Shown here one piece after another: positions 8,989-16,884 of a DNA stretch of 64,000 nucleotides. The position numbers and the translations under genes are program-made. The notes below the pieces were generated by a model. That model was not told the DNA's origin, did not search any database, and saw nothing but the letters and a program-made list of their open reading frames with translations. Within the stretch, counting starts at the first letter, position 1. Each line of letters starts with the position of its first letter. Source of the DNA: Pseudomonas oryzihabitans (GTDB lineage Bacteria > Pseudomonadota > Gammaproteobacteria > Pseudomonadales > Pseudomonadaceae); NCBI RefSeq assembly GCF_001518815.1, contig NZ_CP013987.1:3742501-3806500 (forward strand). Reading direction: 5' to 3'.

Positions 8989-9210
8989 GTGACCAAAGAT
9001 CAACTGCGCGCTGAACTGGAACGCCAGGCCCAGCGCTATCAAGATGTCTACGGTGGCGAAATCGTCACCTACGCCGCTCAGCCCAAACCCGATCGCAAAC
9101 CCTGGAAGAAGCGTCCTACCGTGCAGGACGAGGTATTCGCCTCGGAAGTGCGCAAGATCGCCGACCACAAGGCCAAGACCGCTGCCGAAGCGACCGCTCA
9201 GGACGACTGA
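8989..9210 (+). CDS. Small basic/hydrophilic hypothetical protein
   Basis: This 73-residue protein starts with GTG at 8989 and reads MTKDQLRAELERQAQRYQDV and onwards, with a proline/lysine-rich middle (PKPDRKPWKKRP) and an acidic alanine-rich tail. It has no signal peptide, membrane segment or cysteine. Codon use looks like that of its neighbours, and the N-terminal amphipathic helix is coherent, so I treat it as real. It lies 118 bp downstream of nadC in the same direction. I do not recognise the family; the charge pattern would suit a nucleic-acid or ribosome partner, but that is speculation. Confidence 0.6.
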   Translation: MTKDQLRAELERQAQRYQDVYGGEIVTYAAQPKPDRKPWKKRPTVQDEVFASEVRKIADHKAKTAAEATAQDD

Positions 9211-9411
9211 GCGGAGCCGTTGGAATGCGCGTCATCTGGCGCTGCATCCGCGTGGCCTGCCGACGCCTGTAGCTGACGCCAGAGCGCGGCCGCTGCGCTG
9301 AAGTCCGCGCCGTCCTCGTCCGTCATGGCCTGCAGGTCATAGCGGGCGAGGCAGCCTTCGCCCAGGCGCGGCGGCGGCTCCGCAGTGCCGGGCGCCGCCT
9401 GGACATCGCGG

Positions 9412-10263
9412 TCAGTCGAAGATGACGGTCTTGTTGCCATGGACCATGACCCGCTCTTGCAGGTGGTATCTCAGCCCACGCGACAGCACCATCTTCTCGA
9501 CGTCCTTGCCCAGCCGCACCATGTCCTCGACATTGTCTCTATGGCTGACACGTTCCACGTCCTGCTCGATGATCGGGCCGGCATCCAGCTCTTCGGTCAC
9601 ATAGTGGCAGGTGGCGCCGATCAGCTTCACGCCCCGCAGCGCGGCCTGGTGATAGGGCTTGGCGCCGACGAAGGACGGCAGGAAGCTGTGGTGGATGTTG
9701 ATCACCTGATGGGCGTAGCGGGCGCAGAGATCGGGCGGCAGGATCTGCATGTAGCGCGCCAGCACCACGGTATCCGCCTGGTGCAGATCGATCAGCCGCG
9801 AGACCTCGTCGAAGGCCGGCTGCTTGTTGGCGGGATCGACCGGCACATGGAAAAAGGGAATACCGTGCCATTCGACCATGCTACGCAGGGTGTCGTGGTT
9901 GGAGATGACACAGGGAATCTCGCAATCCAACTCGCCGCTGTGCCAGCGGTGCAGCAGGTCCGCCAGGCAGTGGGATTCGCGGCTGGCCATGAGCACCACG
10001 CGCTTGCGCTGGGCCGAGTCGGTGATCCGCCATTGCATGGAGAACTCTCGCGCGATGGGCGCGAAGGCCTGGCGAAAACCTGCCAGATCGAAGGGCAGTG
10101 AATCGGCGCGGATCTCATGGCGCATGAAGAACCAGCCACTCTCCGTATCCGAATGATGACTCGCTTCGGTAATCCAGCCGTTATAGGTCGCCAGGAAGTT
10201 GCTGACCTTGGCCACGATACCTACCCCGTCCGGACAGGCGATCACCAGACGAAACGTTTGCAT
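9412..10263 (-). CDS. purU: Formyltetrahydrofolate deformylase
   Basis: This 283-residue enzyme hydrolyses 10-formyl-THF to THF and formate, balancing one-carbon pools and supplying formate for PurT. The N-terminal ACT domain (residues 1-85, starting TFRLVIACPDGVGIVAKVSNF) senses methionine/glycine in E. coli. The C-terminal formyltransferase domain carries VINIHHSFLPSF and a DAGPIIEQDVERV segment with the catalytic Asp. The ATG at 10263 sits at the family-standard start. It is divergent from mvaT, the same arrangement as in other Pseudomonas genomes. Confidence 0.95.
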   Translation of the reverse strand: MQTFRLVIACPDGVGIVAKVSNFLATYNGWITEASHHSDTESGWFFMRHEIRADSLPFDLAGFRQAFAPIAREFSMQWRITDSAQRKRVVLMASRESHCLADLLHRWHSGELDCEIPCVISNHDTLRSMVEWHGIPFFHVPVDPANKQPAFDEVSRLIDLHQADTVVLARYMQILPPDLCARYAHQVINIHHSFLPSFVGAKPYHQAALRGVKLIGATCHYVTEELDAGPIIEQDVERVSHRDNVEDMVRLGKDVEKMVLSRGLRYHLQERVMVHGNKTVIFD

Positions 10264-10561
10264 AGCACAACCTCGAGCGAAAAGGGGCTGCATTCTAGGC
10301 GCAGTCGCTGGCAGCGTCGAGCGGCGCCGGGCTCCGCACACAGGCCCCAGGAGACCAGTGGATAATCGAAAGCGGCCAGTCGTCACCTGACAAGTTCCAT
10401 GGATATTCCGTTTAAAGTTGCAGGCGACTTGGCAAATCCATTAATGCCGCACTCAAATGACTAATGAACGCCTATATCCAAGACCGTTTACTTATCCCGA
10501 TAGCCAATCTATGATTGCTGCAGACTTTCACCTCTGCATCATTTCAGAACAAAGGCCGTTT
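10264..10561. other. purU-mvaT divergent intergenic region
   Basis: These 298 bp are AT-rich relative to the window, mainly from 10380 onwards, and contain the mvaT promoter. AT-rich promoter DNA is the type of target MvaT itself binds, so autoregulation is plausible (inference). I see no additional ORF that I would support. Confidence 0.5.
10487..10515 (+). promoter_or_regulatory. Predicted sigma-70 promoter of mvaT
   Basis: TTTACT (10487-10492), a 17-bp spacer and TATGAT (10510-10515) form a near-consensus promoter 46 bp upstream of the mvaT start. Confidence 0.6.
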
Positions 10562-10945
10562 ATGTCACTCATCAATGAATACCGCCAGACCGAAGAAGCC
10601 ATCAAGGAACTGCAGGAGCGCCTGAAGTCGCTGCAACAGGATGACAAACTGCAGCGCGAACTGGAGTTCGAAAAGAAACTGCGTTCGCTGATGGGTGAGT
10701 ATCAGAAGTCCCTGCGCGACATCATCGGCATTCTCGACACCGAAGCCAAACCCGCGCGTCAGGCTCGCACCAACAAGGCCAGCAACACTGCCACCCCCAA
10801 GCGTGCGCGCAAAGTTAAGCAGTATAAGAATCCGCACAATGGCGAAGTGATCGAAACCAAGGGCGGCAATCACAAGACCTTGAAAGAGTGGAAGGCCAAG
10901 TGGGGCTCCGACGACGTCGAGTCCTGGGCTACCCTGCTGGATTGA
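10562..10945 (+). CDS. mvaT: MvaT/MvaU-family H-NS-like nucleoid silencer
   Basis: This 127-residue xenogeneic silencer has an N-terminal coiled-coil oligomerisation region (MSLINEYRQTEEAIKELQER to about residue 55), a linker rich in Lys/Arg/Ala/Thr (65-85), and a C-terminal AT-hook-like DNA-binding domain containing the conserved KQYKNPHNGEVIETKGGNHK and the EWKAKWG...VESWATLL tail. Pseudomonads use MvaT proteins in place of H-NS. The frame opens upstream at 10457, but the ATG at 10562 matches the family N-terminus. It is monocistronic with its own terminator, next to purU and sbcB as in P. aeruginosa. Confidence 0.96.
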   Translation: MSLINEYRQTEEAIKELQERLKSLQQDDKLQRELEFEKKLRSLMGEYQKSLRDIIGILDTEAKPARQARTNKASNTATPKRARKVKQYKNPHNGEVIETKGGNHKTLKEWKAKWGSDDVESWATLLD

Positions 10946-10949
10946 TCGG

Positions 10950-10975
10950 AAAACGCCGGCTTGCCGGCGTTTTTC
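10950..10975 (+). terminator. Rho-independent terminator after mvaT
   Basis: AAAACGCCGGC, TT, GCCGGCGTTTTT is a compact GC stem with a T-run five bases after the mvaT stop. Confidence 0.93.
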
Positions 10976-11200
10976 TTGCCTTCTTACCAGCGCTACGGCC
11001 AGTGCAGGGCCTCAGGCGCCAGCAATACCTGCTCCTACCCTGCGCACGTTCAGCAACCTGCTCAAACCTCCACCTACTCGTGCCCATTCCCTAGTCTGCC
11101 AGGGTGGCGAGCAGGATTAGGCAGATCACCTCATCGGTTTGCCGATCCAAGCCCTTTCTTTATCCGTGCTTCTCTTGATCGGTGACAAAGCGCCGCGACT

Positions 11201-12655
11201 TTAGGTCGCAGTGGTAACGTCGCTATCCAGTTGCTGGATCAGGCTGCGCACATGAGCGGACCAGGCATCGAGAATGGGTAGCACATCGACGGACACTTCA
11301 AGACGCAATTGTTCGCTCAAGGCAAGGAATTGACTACAGGTCATATGTCCTTGTCCGGCTTCGCTCAGCAATCGCTGCCGACAGAATTGCCGCCAGCGTA
11401 TCTCCTCTTCCGCCGTCAGCAATTCAGGAAAGTTACGTGCGCGGTAGCGAAAGAACAGTTCCGGATGACGCTCATCCTGAAAGGCCCAGGTTCGAGTACC
11501 AAGTTGCTCGGCGGAACAATGACGAACTTGATCGCAGAGTTGCCGTTCCTCAGCCGCGATGAAACCGTCATACAGTCTTAGCTCGGCGTCCTGTTCCTGC
11601 TCGGAAAAACCGGATGGCTCGCTATAGATCGCCTGCACCTTGGGCTGCCAATTCGCACGCTGATCGAGAATCCGGCGAACGGTGCGCCAGACGGCGGCCA
11701 GATCGAACTGCAGGCGTTCCGTGTCCGCAGGACGCAGGACGCTGAAGGGCGCCAGGATCGGGCACTTGTTGATCTGCACCAGCTTGAGGGGGACCGGCAG
11801 TTCGCCTTCGGCGAGGGCATCGCGCCGAGTGTAGAGGCGCTGGCGCAGATTATCGGCATCGAGGTCGAACAGCGGATCCGGCGCTGCGCCGAGATCACAG
11901 ACGATCAACGCGTTGCGGTTGACCGGATGCCAGGCCAGCGGCAGGACGGGAGCAAGAAAGTGACGCTCGGCGCTGAAGCGACCGGAGACATGCAGCAAGG
12001 GCTCGAGCAGACGAATGCGTGCGAGTGCCGCCTTCTTCTGACGCTGCGTCCAGAGATAGTCGTAGAGCCGCGGCTGGCGCTGCCTGACCAGCCGTGCCAG
12101 GGCGAGGGTCGCACGGACATCGGCCAGGGCGTCGTGCGCCTGGCTGTGCTCGATGCCGTTGGCCAGGGTCAACCGGTCGAGGCGCAGGGACAGCCGCTGG
12201 TTTTCCTCGGGCCAGGTGAGGCCCTCCGGGCGAAAGGCATAGACTGCCCGGATCAGGCCCAGCACATCCCAGCGACTGTTACCCTGCTGCCACTCACGGG
12301 CATAGGGATCGTGGAAGTTGCGGTACAGGCTGTGCCGCACCATTTCGTCATCGAAGCGCAGGTTGTTGTAGCCAACGGTGCAGGTGCGCGGGCGGCTGAC
12401 TTCGTCATGGAGACGCTGCACGAAATCTCGCTCGCGCAGCCCCAGGCGCTGCAGGGTAGCCGGCAGGATACCGGTGACCAGGCAGGCCGAGGGATGCGGG
12501 AGGACATCCGGGCTCAGCTGGCAATGCAGATTGAGCGGTTCGCCAATTTCATTGAGTTCAAGGTCGGTACGAACCCCTGCAACCTGCAACGGACGATCCC
12601 GCCGCGGATCGATCCCCGTGGTCTCGAAGTCGTACCAGAAGATACTGTCAGTCAC
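11201..12655 (-). CDS. sbcB: Exodeoxyribonuclease I
   Basis: This 484-residue 3'-5' single-strand DNA exonuclease acts in mismatch repair and recombination. The DEDDh exonuclease motifs are visible: YDFETTGIDP (D9, E11), the middle GYNNLRFDDEM, and the QAHDALADV motif carrying the catalytic His/Asp. The remainder is the SH3-like and C-terminal helical part typical of ExoI. Length matches the family. It sits between mvaT and a divergent DUF4350 gene, the usual Pseudomonas order. Cytoplasmic, acting on nucleoid DNA. Confidence 0.96.
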   Translation of the reverse strand: MTDSIFWYDFETTGIDPRRDRPLQVAGVRTDLELNEIGEPLNLHCQLSPDVLPHPSACLVTGILPATLQRLGLRERDFVQRLHDEVSRPRTCTVGYNNLRFDDEMVRHSLYRNFHDPYAREWQQGNSRWDVLGLIRAVYAFRPEGLTWPEENQRLSLRLDRLTLANGIEHSQAHDALADVRATLALARLVRQRQPRLYDYLWTQRQKKAALARIRLLEPLLHVSGRFSAERHFLAPVLPLAWHPVNRNALIVCDLGAAPDPLFDLDADNLRQRLYTRRDALAEGELPVPLKLVQINKCPILAPFSVLRPADTERLQFDLAAVWRTVRRILDQRANWQPKVQAIYSEPSGFSEQEQDAELRLYDGFIAAEERQLCDQVRHCSAEQLGTRTWAFQDERHPELFFRYRARNFPELLTAEEEIRWRQFCRQRLLSEAGQGHMTCSQFLALSEQLRLEVSVDVLPILDAWSAHVRSLIQQLDSDVTTAT

Positions 12656-12761
12656 ACCGCCCTCCTCTGGAATGGCCGCAGTCTAGCATCGCCAAGCGTC
12701 TTGCTCCCGATCGCCCGCACCCGCTAGGCTCTGGACTTATCCCCCTGTATTGCCACCACCC

Positions 12762-13955
12762 ATGCGTTCAGTCGATCGGCTCTCCCTTCGCGCCAGATGC
12801 CGATTCATCGGTAGCCGCCTGAGCGTCGCGTTGTGGGCGCTGACGCTGTCCGCTGCCTGCCTCGCCCAACAGCCGCCCCTGTCCTGCCCGCTACCGCCAC
12901 AGGCCGACAGCGGACCGGCCAGCCTGCGACTCATCCATCAGGCAGTCGACAGCCGCACCGCCCGCCAACTCGCCACCCAGCTCGCCGCAGCGAACGCGAC
13001 CGATGCCGACCCGCTGTCCCTGGCGGCGGCCTATCTAAGCCACTTCGGTAGCCTGGTCCGGCGCAGCCGTCCCGAGCAGCTCGCCGAACTCCCAATGAGC
13101 GGGGGCGTGCGACTCTGGCTGGCCGGCAATCCACCGCTGTCGGAACAGGATGCCGAAAGGCTGCTGGACTGGGTCGCGTCGGGAGGGCGGCTGGTGGCCA
13201 TTGCCGATGACAGCACCCTTGCCCTGACGGCGACCCTGGGCGTGCGCCCCATGCCGACCCGGGAGCTGAGTGGCGCCGCCCAGCCGATCATGGCGCTGCC
13301 ACTCTGGCCCAATCTGACCCAGCTCTACCTGGCCGAGGACGATGCCCCTGCCTACCTGGGCTTCGACGACAGTCGTCATCTGTTCGATGTCGGCGATCAG
13401 GCGGTGGCCTGGGCGAGCAGCGCCAGCGCCACCCATCTGCTGCTGCTGCCCTGGGGCGACGGCAGCGTCACCCTGCTGTCGGATACCGAGCTCTGGAGCA
13501 ACGCCCGGCTCCCTCAGTACGACAATGCCTGGTTGCTGTGGTACCTGACCCAAGGCGCGCCGGTGACCCTCGTTGCCCCGGCACCGCCCGTCCCCCTCTG
13601 GCTCGAAGTCCTGCAACGCGGCGGCCTGGCAGTCGTGCTACTGGGTCTGGCGCTGGCCTTCTGGTGGCGACAGCGGGAGACCCACCCTGCAGGGCGCGGG
13701 GCGGAGCTGATCAGCGTCCTGCAACGCGATATCCAGCGCGAGGTACAACGCCGCCGCCCGGAACTCGCCGACCAGGGGGTGGCCGAGCGCTGGCAATATC
13801 TCGCCCGCCTGAGCGGCCTGAGCACCCGGGTAGTGGGCGAAGCGATGCGTCCCAGCCCTGCGCGCCTATCCGGTCGAGACTTCACCCGCCGTGTCGCTCA
13901 GTTGCGCCACCTGCGCCTGGCCGTGCGTCCCACCGTTCTTGAGGAATCCCGATGA
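12762..13955 (+). CDS. DUF4350-domain membrane protein of a MoxR-associated operon
   Basis: This protein of about 397 residues has an N-terminal signal sequence (SVALWALTLSAACLAQ), a large extracytoplasmic DUF4350-type region (for example LLDWVASGGRLVAIADD and LLLLPWGDGSVTLLSD), one transmembrane helix (GLAVVLLGLALAFWW, about residues 289-303) followed by basic WRQRETHP, and a cytoplasmic helical tail. A TTG four codons upstream could also start it. Its last bases overlap the MoxR ATPase start (ATGA). DUF4350 proteins typically accompany MoxR/DUF58 genes and are thought to help envelope processes; the function here is unproven. Confidence 0.8.
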   Translation: MRSVDRLSLRARCRFIGSRLSVALWALTLSAACLAQQPPLSCPLPPQADSGPASLRLIHQAVDSRTARQLATQLAAANATDADPLSLAAAYLSHFGSLVRRSRPEQLAELPMSGGVRLWLAGNPPLSEQDAERLLDWVASGGRLVAIADDSTLALTATLGVRPMPTRELSGAAQPIMALPLWPNLTQLYLAEDDAPAYLGFDDSRHLFDVGDQAVAWASSASATHLLLLPWGDGSVTLLSDTELWSNARLPQYDNAWLLWYLTQGAPVTLVAPAPPVPLWLEVLQRGGLAVVLLGLALAFWWRQRETHPAGRGAELISVLQRDIQREVQRRRPELADQGVAERWQYLARLSGLSTRVVGEAMRPSPARLSGRDFTRRVAQLRHLRLAVRPTVLEESR

Positions 13956-14947
13956 CCGACACCTCCCCTTCCGACGCTGCCCCGGCGGACGCTGGCGAAA
14001 CGGGCGTCAAGGCCCGCGCCCTGACCCGCCTGCAGGCCCTGCGCCAGGCCCTGCTCAAGGTGCTGCCGCAGCAGGATGCCGCCGTGGACGGATTGCTCGC
14101 CACCCTGCTGGCCGGCGGTCATCTGCTGCTGGAAGGCCCGACCGGGGCCGGCAAGACCCTCCTGGCCCGGACCCTGGCTGCCAGCCTGGAGGCCGGCTTC
14201 GCCCGATTGCATTGTCATCCCGCACAGAATCCGGCCGACGTGGCGGGCGAAATCGTCATGGACAGTGGCAGCGACAGCGCCCGTCTGCGCCGCGGACCGC
14301 TGTTCAACTCCCTGGTGCTGATCGAGGACCTGCACCGCGCGCCGGCCCCGGTCCTCACTCTGCTGGACGATGCCCTGCAGGGCCGCCAGCTGAGCCTGGA
14401 AGGCCGCCAGGTGCCTCTGCCCACGCCCTTCATGGTGATTGCCACCCGCGCGCCGGGCAGCGACCTGCCCCTGGCAATACGCGATCGCTTCCTGGTGCAA
14501 CTGCGCCTGGAGTGGCCGGCCGAGCCTCAGGAGCTCGCCGCCTTGCGCCAGGCCGTACAACTGGGCCACGCCGATCCCTTGGAGGCGGCGGCCCTGCGCC
14601 CTCTGCTGCAAGCGCGGGACTTGCCAGCCCTGCAGCGCCTGGTAGCAGCCCTGCCGATAGCGGAGCCGGTGCTGGAGCATGCCTTGCGTCTGGTGCGCCT
14701 CACCCGGGAATGGCCAGCTTTCGAGCAGGGCGCCGGACCGCGGGCGGCGCAAGCACTGCTGCGTCTCGCCCAGGCCCAGGCCTTCCTGCGGGGCGGCGAC
14801 AGCGTCGCCGCCGAGGATGTACGTACGCTGCTGCCCGCCGTGCTGCGGCCACGCCTGCGGCTGACGCCGGAGCGGGAATTCGAGGGTGACAGCCTCGACG
14901 GCCAGATCCTCAAATTGCTGGGACAGTGTCCGGCGCCGCGTCCATGA
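13952..14947 (+). CDS. MoxR-family AAA+ ATPase, divergent
   Basis: This 331-residue protein has a canonical Walker A GPTGAGKTLLARTLA (about residues 62-76). MoxR members usually carry a DE-containing Walker B followed by INRAPP; here the segment reads LVLIEDLHRAPAPVLTLLDDAL (split here as LVLIED and LHRAP) near residues 121-130, with the acidic pair swapped to E-D. The sensor region is MVIATRAPGSDLPLAIRDRF, shorter than the usual ATQNP segment. It may be a weak or altered ATPase. It overlaps both neighbours by four bases, so this is one coupled three-gene unit. MoxR proteins act as chaperone-like remodelers of envelope or metal-binding partners. Confidence 0.85.
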   Translation: MTDTSPSDAAPADAGETGVKARALTRLQALRQALLKVLPQQDAAVDGLLATLLAGGHLLLEGPTGAGKTLLARTLAASLEAGFARLHCHPAQNPADVAGEIVMDSGSDSARLRRGPLFNSLVLIEDLHRAPAPVLTLLDDALQGRQLSLEGRQVPLPTPFMVIATRAPGSDLPLAIRDRFLVQLRLEWPAEPQELAALRQAVQLGHADPLEAAALRPLLQARDLPALQRLVAALPIAEPVLEHALRLVRLTREWPAFEQGAGPRAAQALLRLAQAQAFLRGGDSVAAEDVRTLLPAVLRPRLRLTPEREFEGDSLDGQILKLLGQCPAPRP

Positions 14948-15756
14948 TCGCGCGTCGCCACCTCCCGCTGGCGCTGGCCAGCCTGGCCCTGATCAGCCTG
15001 ATCCTCGGTCTGGCCGCGCCACCGTCGTGGCAGGGACTGCCCGCGGCAGGCGCGGGACTGCTCCTGGCCGTTGCCTTGCTGGAGCGCCTGCGCCCACGCT
15101 GGCGAGGGCTAGGCCTCTGGCAACGTCCGCCGGCATGTCCTAGCCTGACCCAGGCACGGCGCCGCTCTAACACCACCCTGCACCTGCTGATCGCGAATCA
15201 GGCCCCGCACGGACAGACCGCCTGGCAAAGCGACCGCGACCAGGCCCTGGGCTTCTGGCAGAGTCTCGCGGCCAGTGGCAACGAGGTGCGCCTCTACGGC
15301 TTCGATCCCGAATTGCGCCTCGTCGCGGCGGCTACGCCAACCCGCGCACTGGACTCATCGGTCACCATCGACCCTGCCTCGGGCCCGGCGGGCGATCTCA
15401 AGGCAGCACTGGCACGACTCTGCAGCCAGGCGCGAGCCGGCAGTATCCTGGTGGTGGTGGCACCACTGGAAGAAAGCGCGGTGGACTGGCTTGCCCGGCT
15501 GGATCTGCAGCGACGCGGCCTGGCGCTCTGGCTGGTCGGCACCTCGCTGCGGCAAGTGGCGGAGCCCGGCGAGATTCGCGATTGGCGTAGCGCCTGGCGC
15601 TATGCCGAGGCCTGGCAGGCGCAGATCCGCAGTGAGCGACTGGCCGCGCGGCTAGGTAGACGGGGGATCCGCTGGCTAGCGGCCAGCGAAACGGCGGATC
15701 TGCACATCCGCCTGCTGCGACTCTGGGAAGACGACGGCCTTCAGATCGCCGACTGA
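14944..15756 (+). CDS. DUF58-like membrane protein, reduced
   Basis: This 270-residue protein has two N-terminal hydrophobic segments (about residues 7-24 and 32-48), as in DUF58 proteins, followed by a von Willebrand-like alpha/beta region (TLHLLIANQAPHG, ILVVVAPLEESAVDWLARL, LALWLVGTSL). The DUF58 signature with an RxYxxGDxxRxIDW-type motif is not visible, and the protein is much shorter than typical family members. Position after a MoxR ATPase is the main reason for the call. The ATG at 14944 overlaps the MoxR stop as ATGA. It could be a decayed or specialised DUF58 partner. Confidence 0.6.
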   Translation: MIARRHLPLALASLALISLILGLAAPPSWQGLPAAGAGLLLAVALLERLRPRWRGLGLWQRPPACPSLTQARRRSNTTLHLLIANQAPHGQTAWQSDRDQALGFWQSLAASGNEVRLYGFDPELRLVAAATPTRALDSSVTIDPASGPAGDLKAALARLCSQARAGSILVVVAPLEESAVDWLARLDLQRRGLALWLVGTSLRQVAEPGEIRDWRSAWRYAEAWQAQIRSERLAARLGRRGIRWLAASETADLHIRLLRLWEDDGLQIAD

Positions 15757-16103
15757 GACAGGCGGCCGAAGGTGAAATAGTGCTGCAGCACGCCGATCAG
15801 TTCGGCGAATTCGGCCGGCGGCTCGGCGACGCTGAAGCCGGAATCGTAGTTGCCCGGGGTCACGTCTTCGTTGCTCCACTGGCAGCGAGCGTCGAAATCG
15901 ACGAAGTGCAGCTGCCCATCCTGGCCTGGAATCTTCAGCCGAAGTTCGAAACTCGCGTTCACCAGCATGGGCAGCTGACTGATCATCAGGAGCCCTTCCC
16001 GGGAGATGTTGCCGATATAGCCCATGGGCTTGTCGGTGAAACGGTTGAACACCTTCAGGTAGTAGGGCAACTGATGGCGTTCGATACGACGATTCTGAGT
16101 CAT
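15741..16103 (-). CDS. PilZ domain protein
   Basis: This protein of about 120 residues matches the c-di-GMP-binding PilZ pattern: an N-terminal arginine-rich RRIERHQLPYYLKVF followed by GYIGNISREGLLMIS, which supplies the N/DxSxxG half of the motif. The rest (FELRLKIPGQDGQLHFVDFDARCQWS) is a typical PilZ barrel. Alternative in-frame ATGs lie at 16115 and 16124. The 3' end overlaps the convergent DUF58-like gene by 16 bases. The equivalent position in P. aeruginosa, between the MoxR cluster and pyk, also carries small hypothetical genes. The output partner is unknown. Confidence 0.85.
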   Translation of the reverse strand: MTQNRRIERHQLPYYLKVFNRFTDKPMGYIGNISREGLLMISQLPMLVNASFELRLKIPGQDGQLHFVDFDARCQWSNEDVTPGNYDSGFSVAEPPAEFAELIGVLQHYFTFGRLSQSAI

Positions 16104-16159
16104 GGTGCGATTCATCCTGCACACGGTAAAGCCACTTTACCGACAACGTCCTGGAAAGC

Positions 16160-16546
16160 TCAGCGCTGCGGTAGGTTTCGCACCGGTTGGGGCGTCGCAA
16201 CGGCCGTTCCGCCATCTAGCCCCATTTGGCGCAGGGTGTCCAGTCGGGCCTGGGCCCGAAAGGCGTATTCACTGGCCGGATAGCGGGCCTGGATGAAACG
16301 ATAGGTCTGGGCGGCGTCGCCGTACAGCTGCTGCTGCTCCAGGCACTGACCACGCAGCATGGACATCTCCGGCTGCAGCCAGGGCCGCGCCCGCCCCTTG
16401 CGCTCGGCCTGGGAGATCTGCAGCAGAGCGTTGGTGCAGTCGCCTTCGGCATAGGATTTGTAGGCGGCATCGAGATAGGAATTCATCGAAACGCTGGTAC
16501 AGCCGGTGAGGCCGAGCAGCAGGAACAGGCAGAGATAAGGGCGCAT
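16160..16546 (-). CDS. Tetratricopeptide-like lipoprotein
   Basis: This 128-residue protein has a short signal peptide ending in a lipobox (LLGLTGC, Cys 16), so it is predicted to be lipidated. The mature part is helical with TPR-like pairs (AAYKSYAEGDCTNALLQISQ and YGDAAQTYRFIQARYPASEYA). The ATG at 16546 follows GAGGA. The residue after the Cys is Thr, not Asp, so Lol sorting to the outer membrane is expected. It shares direction with the PilZ gene downstream. Function is unknown; it is probably a periplasmic interaction scaffold. Confidence 0.85.
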   Translation of the reverse strand: MRPYLCLFLLLGLTGCTSVSMNSYLDAAYKSYAEGDCTNALLQISQAERKGRARPWLQPEMSMLRGQCLEQQQLYGDAAQTYRFIQARYPASEYAFRAQARLDTLRQMGLDGGTAVATPQPVRNLPQR

Positions 16547-16884
16547 GGAAAGTCCTCCTGTTCGCTAGATCGGCGCCGAGGCCAGCTTCTTGAGGCCAAA
16601 CGACCATTGGTGTGACGAACCTGTAAAAAGCCGTCATGTGCTGGCCACTCGACGGCGCTACAATGAAGCGCGCTCCGTGTTCTACGTCGACTCGTCGCCG
16701 AGGACCTGTTCACCATCTCGCGAGCTAGAGGCAAACAAAGTGAAAATGCTTGAGGAAGCGAGTTTACGAAGGGTAAATGAGCACTCCGAGGGCATTTTCA
16801 ACGTCGTTTGGCCGACGCGCAGCAGATCGTGAACAGCTTCTGAGGTGTCGACTCATGATTGCAATCCGCTAAAGGAAAGACTGC
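16547..16884. other. Intergenic region upstream of pyk
   Basis: These 338 bp lie between the divergent TPR lipoprotein and pyk. They hold the structured element at 16741-16800 (listed separately) and an unassigned stretch at 16547-16735. I see no credible ORF. Confidence 0.5.
16741..16800. promoter_or_regulatory. Nested inverted-repeat element upstream of pyk
   Basis: A 60-bp element has an outer perfect 9-bp inverted repeat, TGAAAATGC (16741-16749) and GCATTTTCA (16792-16800), and an inner hairpin, TTTAC-gaagg-GTAAA (16763-16777). The two flanks between stems contain partly complementary GAGGA and TCCGAG. There is no T-run, so it is not an intrinsic terminator. It ends 84 bp before the pyk start and could be a leader RNA structure or a protein-binding cruciform. 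I cannot assign it to a named family. Confidence 0.6.

Noticed and set aside
9198-9440. Minus-strand ORF of 80 residues overlapping the end of purU
   Set aside because: It has no ribosome site at its ATG inside purU, it also overlaps the end of the small basic gene, and the low-complexity Ala/Ser/Pro content is not convincing. A translated product is possible but unsupported.
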